A stretch of DNA of 37,268 bases. It comes from CAZFHZ01 sp964519015 (lineage in GTDB: Bacteria; Blakebacterota; Blakebacteria; Blakebacterales; CAYUVJ01). The stretch covers positions 1 through 37,268 of the forward strand of contig CAZFHZ010000022.1 in NCBI GenBank assembly GCA_964519015.1. The letters run 5' to 3'. The notes beneath the pieces were generated by a model. That model was not told the DNA's origin. It ran no database searches and worked only from the letters and a program-made list of their open reading frames with translations. Made by a program: the position numbers and the translations under genes. Shown piece after piece: positions 33,238 through 37,268 of the stretch; position 1 is the stretch's first letter; each line of letters opens with the position of its first letter.

Positions 33238-33565
33238 AGCTCGCCAGCGCTTCCGTGGACGAGCTGTAGACGTCGATCAGGCGATCGGCACCCACGAACT
33301 GGAAGGCGTCCGCCACGGTGCCGTGCAGCCCGGCCACCTTGACGTCCCCCCCCGAGCCACGGATCCGGAACGCGCGTTCGCTCAGCAGCCCCACTCCGCG
33401 GTAGCTGATATCATCGACCTCGTCGAAATCGAGGATCATCCGCCGCACGTTCCGCTCCTGGAGCCGCTGCATCAGGTTGTCGAGTTCCACCATGGCGAGA
33501 GCGGTGATCTCCCCCGCCAGGTGCAGGATCCGAACCCCACGGATCTCCTGTTCGTTGTACGTCAT
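33218..33565 (-). CDS. STAS-domain protein (anti-sigma-factor-antagonist-like), non-phosphorylatable site
   Basis: 115 residues from the ATG at 33565, with GGAGG upstream; the longer frame before it has no resemblance. The fold pattern is SpoIIAA-like: VRILHLAGEITALAMVELDNLMQRL (11-35), ILDFDEVDDISYRGVGLLSE (44-63) and VKVAGLHGTVADAFQFVGADRLIDVYSS. At the site where SpoIIAA carries the phosphorylated Ser (DSSG), this protein has SYRG (S54-G57), so the phosphoacceptor Ser aligns with Arg56. A partner-switching role without phosphorylation, or a structural role, is possible. Its position between mraZ and rsmH, inside the division operon, is unusual. Confidence 0.8.
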   Translation of the reverse strand: MTYNEQEIRGVRILHLAGEITALAMVELDNLMQRLQERNVRRMILDFDEVDDISYRGVGLLSERAFRIRGSGGDVKVAGLHGTVADAFQFVGADRLIDVYSSSTEALASFGIAGA

Positions 33566-33647
33566 GCTCTGACGCCTCCGCTGGATAAGGCGTAACAGAC
33601 GTCCATCGACCCGGCCGGCCACCGGTGGGCGGGACCTGCGGCCCCGC

Positions 33648-34088
33648 TCAGAACACCACGTCCTTGGCCAGCTCCTCGAACGTCTGCTCGATGTCGCCCA
33701 TGTACTGGGCGAACACCTGCGGGTTCCACAGCTCGATCCGATCGAGGGCGCCGTTGATCAGGACATCCTTCTCCAGCCGCGCCCACTTCAGCAGGTGGGG
33801 CGGGATCAGGATGCGTCCCTGTTTGTCGCAGGAGGATTCCGAGGCGTTCAACAGCAGCACCCGGACCACCTTGCGCACGCTCTCGTTGGTGATCGACTGG
33901 TCCCGCAGGACGGCTTCCTTACGCTCCCACTCGTCCAGAGGGAAGACGAAGAGACAGTGGTCGAACCCGCCGGTGACCACGAACGTCTCCCGCGCCTCCG
34001 GCGTGAGGGCACGCCGGAAACGGGCCGGGATGTTCACGCGCCCCTTTTCGTCGAGGGTATAACTATATTGACCGCGGAACGCCGGCAT
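33648..34088 (-). CDS. mraZ: Transcriptional regulator MraZ
   Basis: 146 residues from the ATG at 34088; a longer frame starting upstream is inside the operator repeats and unlikely. Two SpoVT/AbrB-type domains: YSYTLDEKGRVNIPARFRRAL (about 8-28) and CDKQGRILIPPHLLKWARL (about 89-107). MraZ forms a ring-shaped oligomer that binds spaced GTGGG repeats in front of its own operon and represses the division genes. Four such repeats lie upstream of this gene. The protein is close to the usual length (about 140-155). Confidence 0.96.
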   Translation of the reverse strand: MPAFRGQYSYTLDEKGRVNIPARFRRALTPEARETFVVTGGFDHCLFVFPLDEWERKEAVLRDQSITNESVRKVVRVLLLNASESSCDKQGRILIPPHLLKWARLEKDVLINGALDRIELWNPQVFAQYMGDIEQTFEELAKDVVF

Positions 34089-34131
34089 GGGTCTGAGCCG
34101 TTTCCCTGCTGTTACGAGTTGAACCTGCTTA

Positions 34132-34167
34132 CCCACTATTACCCACAATTACCCACGTGCGGCCCAC
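34132..34167 (-). promoter_or_regulatory. MraZ operator: four GTGGG direct repeats
   Basis: On the minus strand GTGGG starts at 34167, 34156, 34146 and 34136, spacings 11, 10 and 10. The last three are followed by TAA (two by TAAT). This is the classical MraZ box layout (repeats about one helical turn apart). The first repeat touches the -10 element of the promoter, consistent with repression. Confidence 0.85.
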
Positions 34168-34195
34168 AATAGTCCTCCCTGCCGCCGGGCGTCAA
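34166..34195 (-). promoter_or_regulatory. Promoter of the division and cell wall cluster
   Basis: On the minus strand: TTGACG (34195-34190), an 18-base spacer and TATTGT (34171-34166). Predicted transcription starts near 34159, just ahead of most of the MraZ repeats, with a leader of about 70 bases before the mraZ ATG. It is the best sigma70-like promoter in the window. Confidence 0.65.
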
Positions 34196-34558
34196 CTCTT
34201 TTTCAAGGAAAATCTCAGGTAACACTTGAAGGGGTCGAGACGTACCGAGACACGTGCTGACGCGCTCTGGCGACGCTCCGGGATTGACCCGACGGCGCTG
34301 CCCCGTCACGGGCGGATAGGTTGACGGATGCTTTCAGAGGTGCGGTCGGCTCGATTGAAGCCGAAGGCTTTGAGGACAGCGATCTACCTGGGAACGGCGT
34401 TCGCGACCGGTATCCAGTTTGATCTGACTCGCAGAGCACTCACTGACTATATCATCTTGCATACTGAGGGTAATCGATCCATTGTCGGTAGCGAAAGGAT
34501 GTCCCAGTACTGAAGTTCTCTTCTGCAACGATTGGGATCCTCCGCCGCGGAGGCTGTC
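34196..34558 (+). other. Gene-free stretch between mraZ promoter and the thioredoxin gene
   Basis: No convincing gene. Short open frames exist in both directions (61 to 74 residues) but lack ribosome sites and family resemblance. The base composition drops from the GC-rich left part to a mixed one here. No clear promoter for the downstream gene was found. Confidence 0.4.
34539..34553 (+). promoter_or_regulatory. Palindrome covering the ribosome site of the thioredoxin gene
   Basis: CCTCCGC-C-GCGGAGG, seven-base arms around a single base. The right arm contains the GGAGG ribosome site of the gene starting at 34559, so in RNA the site could be paired with the left arm (realistic stem 5-6 bp with a 3-5 base loop). 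Confidence 0.45.
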
Positions 34559-35188
34559 ATGGACCCTGGCTCGTATAATCCGCCACCCCGTGCCCGATCC
34601 CCACTGCGAGACTTCCTGCTGTTGTTGCTGCTGCTGTTCGTGGTTGAGATACCGTCATCGGCATACGGACAGGTGACGGTTGCGAGAGAAGACTCACTGC
34701 AGATAGGGCAGACTGCTCCAACATTCACCCTCATGGAATTGGGAAAGAACGACGACTTCTATCTCAGCCAGTACACAGGCGACCTTAGGCCCGAATCCAT
34801 TGCGAAGGGTATACAGCCTAGCGTGGTCATTCTCTCATTCTTCAGCAGTGCTTGTGTCCCTTGTAGGAAAGAAATGCCGGAATTGACCCGGATTTGCAGA
34901 AGATACGCCGGCCGGGACTTGAAACTGGTATTCATCGCGACCCAGGACTCCCTAGAATCCACGGTCCTGTCATGGCTTGCTGATCAGCCCGAGATCAAAG
35001 GTACTTTCCTTTTCGATCGCTACCGTGTGGTAGCGGAACTGTATAAAGTGACCACCTTGCCTCGGATGTTCATCATTGATCGTGATAGAATTATCCGTCA
35101 TTTCGAGCGGGGCTATCAGCCGGTCGGTTATGAGCAGCGGATCACGCAGATACTCGATCACCTGCTGGGTCCGCCGGGAAGTCATTAG
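34559..35188 (+). CDS. TlpA/ResA-like thiol-disulfide oxidoreductase, exported
   Basis: 209 residues from the ATG at 34559, with GGAGG upstream; an earlier TTG is less likely. Signal peptide or anchor (about 15-37, LRDFLLLLLLLFVVEIPSSAYG). Thioredoxin fold with active site CVPC (C99-C102) in FFSSACVPCRKEMPEL, and the cis-Pro in TTLPRMFIID (P168). The 26-residue insert after the first strand (about 70-88) is longer than in typical TlpA. It would act in the periplasm, reducing or rearranging disulfides; the substrate is not clear, although the nearby PEGA protein carries a conserved Cys pair. It is oriented divergently from mraZ. Confidence 0.85.
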   Translation: MDPGSYNPPPRARSPLRDFLLLLLLLFVVEIPSSAYGQVTVAREDSLQIGQTAPTFTLMELGKNDDFYLSQYTGDLRPESIAKGIQPSVVILSFFSSACVPCRKEMPELTRICRRYAGRDLKLVFIATQDSLESTVLSWLADQPEIKGTFLFDRYRVVAELYKVTTLPRMFIIDRDRIIRHFERGYQPVGYEQRITQILDHLLGPPGSH

Positions 35189-35258
35189 CACGAGCGCAGT
35201 ATTGAGACGGACGGCGTTTCTATGCGCCACCACCATGTCTCCGCGGGGATCTGTATTC

Positions 35259-36446
35259 CTAATGTACTTTCTGCGCTCTCAAGGGGCGCAGCGTGCCACC
35301 GATGTTATACGATGTACCATTCCCCAGCGTGATCGTCTCCTGGTCGCTGTCAATCCAGATCTTGGCGCTGTACGGCCGGGAGTTGACTGATAATAGTGCT
35401 GGCAGCGGTGGCATCTGGATCGCGATGGTGCCGCCCGAGTTTGCAAATGCCTCGATGCTATGGGTTACCGTCTGATATCCAGTGCGTTCCAGTCTCACTT
35501 CATGAGTTCCTGGGTACAGGAACAGAGTCTTCGGTGTCGTTCCTTGGACCAACCCGTCCAAATAGACTGTAACAGCTGGTTGATCGGTAATAATGGTGTA
35601 GCGTCCGGGTATAAGAGTCAGGCGCACCGCTATTGTGTCCCGGAACCCTGCAAACACTCGAACCTGTCGACTTTCGGACTGGTAGTCGGCATTGGCGCTT
35701 TCGAAGACGATCTCATACAAGTCCGGATCCAATACGAGATTCAGTGGCGTAATGCCTTGCCGGTTACTGTTGAGATACACCACTGAGACGGGCTCGGACA
35801 AGAGCACCAGATTGCCCGTGGTGGGATTCGGCGCCCGGGTGGGGCGCTGTACCACCGGCTGGACCGGCTGCTCCACTTCCAAGAGCTGCCGGACCAGCGA
35901 GGGAGTGATTTCGATAGCTTTCCCGAGGCTGAACCTGCTCTCCTCGAGGGTAACCCGAGCATATCGTTCGATTTGCGAAGTCGTGACATCGATGATCCGT
36001 GCTTGGATGATAAATGAGCTCTCATCCAGATACACGTTGCCGGCGATCATTTTTTCTGCGCTGATGAGCTTACCGACCTGGACAGTACATTCAGTGTCGT
36101 CGCACAGTCCGGATCCCAGGAGTGCGAACTCCTCGAGCTTGGCCCGCATCTCAGTACGATCGACAACCTTGATCCCGGAGTACTTGAGCAGTTCTCCTCG
36201 TAGTTCATCGGCAACCATGAGGGCCTGATCCGGAGTGATCGAACCCATTTCCCTAAAGTCCAAGACACCGTAGACTACTCTCTTTGAGGGTTGCTGCTGC
36301 TGCTCCCGGATATCGACGGGATTTACTTCAGACTCACCAGCCAGGATGCTGAGAGCAGTGGATGGTTGGAGGACGCAGGCAGTACATACCAACACACAAA
36401 AGATGAAGTCTTGATAAGTCGTTCGCCGGTGAGATGATCCGGTCAT
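35259..36446 (-). CDS. CsgG/FlgO-like exported protein with C-terminal PEGA repeats
   Basis: 395 residues from the ATG at 36446, which has GGAGAT upstream. Signal-like N-terminus (about 13-33). The first domain (about 56-190) has VYGVLDFREMG, ADELRGELLKYSGIKVVDRTEM and GLCDDTECTVQVGKLISAEKMIAGNV; this is a fold shared with FlgO/CsgG/LpoB-type periplasmic proteins, with a C-x4-C pair (C115, C120). Two PEGA-like repeats follow (about 211-280 and 285-350, e.g. VTVYLDGLVQGTTPKTLFLYPGTHEVRLERTGY), and a third that ends atypically. PEGA domains are extracytoplasmic beta modules often in surface proteins. Function unknown. The gene faces the thioredoxin gene tail to tail and is divergent from a paralogue. 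Confidence 0.75.
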   Translation of the reverse strand: MTGSSHRRTTYQDFIFCVLVCTACVLQPSTALSILAGESEVNPVDIREQQQQPSKRVVYGVLDFREMGSITPDQALMVADELRGELLKYSGIKVVDRTEMRAKLEEFALLGSGLCDDTECTVQVGKLISAEKMIAGNVYLDESSFIIQARIIDVTTSQIERYARVTLEESRFSLGKAIEITPSLVRQLLEVEQPVQPVVQRPTRAPNPTTGNLVLLSEPVSVVYLNSNRQGITPLNLVLDPDLYEIVFESANADYQSESRQVRVFAGFRDTIAVRLTLIPGRYTIITDQPAVTVYLDGLVQGTTPKTLFLYPGTHEVRLERTGYQTVTHSIEAFANSGGTIAIQMPPLPALLSVNSRPYSAKIWIDSDQETITLGNGTSYNIGGTLRPLRAQKVH

Positions 36447-36499
36447 AGGATCGAGATCTCCAGCAGCCTGCAATCTGTATGCAGTAAATCCTCTTCACA

Positions 36500-36529
36500 T
36501 TCATATCATGGCATAACAATGGGTGTCAA
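36500..36529 (-). promoter_or_regulatory. Candidate promoter for the PEGA gene
   Basis: On the minus strand: TTGACA (36529-36524, perfect consensus), an 18-base spacer and TATGAA (36505-36500). The leader to the ATG at 36446 would be about 47 bases. Confidence 0.55.
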
Positions 36530-36649
36530 GACTCCATAGATGTCCATCTGCATCGTCTACTGATTATTACAGTTGATGATCGTACCACGATTATCGTTGA
36601 GGATTCCGTTTGGCCTCCTTACCATTTTTCCGGCTGGACAATTCGCACC

Positions 36650-36679
36650 TCTACATTCGAGTTGAACTAATGTTATACT
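36650..36679 (+). promoter_or_regulatory. Candidate promoter for the right-end gene
   Basis: TCTACA (36650-36655), 18-base spacer and TATACT (36674-36679). The -10 is good, the -35 moderate. It would give a leader of about 50 bases. Confidence 0.45.
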
Positions 36680-36738
36680 GGTGATATGGGTAGTGATAGG
36701 TTCGGGTCATCGCCCAAATAGAGACATGAGGTGACGAC

Positions 36739-37268
36739 GTGAACAATGCCAGTTATACACGTCCAAATTCGATGATTTCAGTTATTGCTGCATTATTACT
36801 CATTTACCCGGACATATTCTTGGTATCAACTTCCAAAAGCTCACTAAGGGTTTATCAGCAGAGAGTAATGATCGGAATCGTGGATCTGGAAACTGTTAAT
36901 GTAGAAGCCTTGGAAGCCCACAAAATTGTAGATCAATTAAATGTACACTTGTCGACACAAAATATAATACCGATTGGACGACAGCAGATCGCTCAAGCCC
37001 TCCAGGCCAACAATATTGGACAATTGGGATGTACCAGCCTGGATTGTATCGTACAACTCGGTAAAATTATCGGGGCCCACAAAATGATTGCCGGTAAGAT
37101 TAGCCGAGAGAATCAGGAATATGTTCTTCAGTTGCGTTTAGTCGATATCTCAAAATCCCACGTCGAACACTATTTCTATTACAGTGTCATTGGTTTTGAG
37201 CAACTCCTTCAGGTTTCGACGCTTGATATCGCCTGCCAAGTCATTAGTATCGTGACCGGTGGTATCAA
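36739..37268 (+). CDS. CsgG/FlgO-like exported protein, paralogue of the PEGA protein (partial, no stop in window)
   Basis: 176 codons from the GTG at 36739 (GAGGTG upstream), open to the window end. A hydrophobic N-terminus (about 12-30) suggests export. It aligns with the N-terminal domain of the divergent gene at 35259-36446: VMIGIVDLETV corresponds to VVYGVLDFREM, and LGCTSLDCIVQLGKIIGAHKMIAGKI to GLCDDTECTVQVGKLISAEKMIAGNV, including the C-x4-C pair (C98, C103). Codons often end in A or T, unlike the rest of the window. Whether PEGA repeats follow cannot be seen. Confidence 0.75.
   Translation, partial: MNNASYTRPNSMISVIAALLLIYPDIFLVSTSKSSLRVYQQRVMIGIVDLETVNVEALEAHKIVDQLNVHLSTQNIIPIGRQQIAQALQANNIGQLGCTSLDCIVQLGKIIGAHKMIAGKISRENQEYVLQLRLVDISKSHVEHYFYYSVIGFEQLLQVSTLDIACQVISIVTGGI

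Noticed and set aside
34215..34439. 74-residue minus-strand ORF upstream of mraZ
   Set aside because: No ribosome site or similarity, Ser/Arg/Pro-rich; lies in the promoter-side spacer.
34328..34513. 61-residue plus-strand ORF ahead of the thioredoxin gene
   Set aside because: No ribosome site, no recognisable domain, mixed codon use; probably non-coding.
1..37268. CRISPR arrays, tRNA or rRNA genes, insertion sequences, prophage genes
   Set aside because: No spaced repeat arrays, no cloverleaf or rRNA-like sequence, no transposase or integrase frame seen by eye on either strand.

Overview
The window reads as chromosomal DNA of a high-GC, Gram-negative-type bacterium. Most of it (about 1-34,200) is very GC-rich: a hand count of the line at 21,781 gives 44 G+C of 60. 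Evidence for a diderm envelope is three small signal-peptide beta-barrel proteins and a MurE with the meso-diaminopimelate motif DNPR. A PadR regulator coupled to an ATPase-less duplicated ABC permease, and a PEGA protein, are typical of Acidobacteriota, Gemmatimonadota and uncultivated FCB-type phyla. I cannot name the phylum from the sequence alone.

From right to left on the minus strand, positions 34,195 to 16,097 are a nearly complete division and cell wall (dcw) cluster: mraZ, a STAS gene, rsmH, ftsL, ftsI (with PASTA domains), murE, murF, mraY, a 53-residue small ORF, murD, ftsW, murG, murC, murB, ftsQ, ftsA, ftsZ. It starts at a recognisable promoter followed by four GTGGG boxes, the expected MraZ operator. 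Most genes touch or overlap by four bases (NTGA), so the cluster looks translationally coupled. A manganese-type superoxide dismutase follows as a separate unit with its own terminator.

At 10,900-15,160 on the plus strand lie a TPR protein and a PadR / duplicated-permease operon preceded by a perfect 9-base inverted repeat. To the left, on the minus strand, are an AI-2E family permease with two outer-membrane barrel genes, then a third barrel gene with recG and rlmB, and a cold shock gene. rpmB (ribosomal protein L28) is the only plus-strand gene there.

The left end (4183 to 1, minus strand) is the most interesting accessory module. It encodes a thioredoxin-like lipoprotein, a YkuD + NTF2-like protein resembling Helicobacter Csd6, an unfamiliar single-pass membrane protein, an M14/M99-type carboxypeptidase resembling Csd4/Pgp1, and the start of anmK. 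Together they suggest peptidoglycan stem-peptide trimming plus recycling of anhydro-MurNAc, a cell-shape system best known from Campylobacterota.

The right end (about 34,200-37,268) is visibly less GC-rich (hand counts 38-48% in two lines near the end) and carries a TlpA-like thioredoxin and two divergent paralogues of a CsgG/FlgO-like family with a C-x4-C motif, one fused to PEGA repeats and one cut by the window end. No tRNA, rRNA, CRISPR array or insertion sequence was seen.
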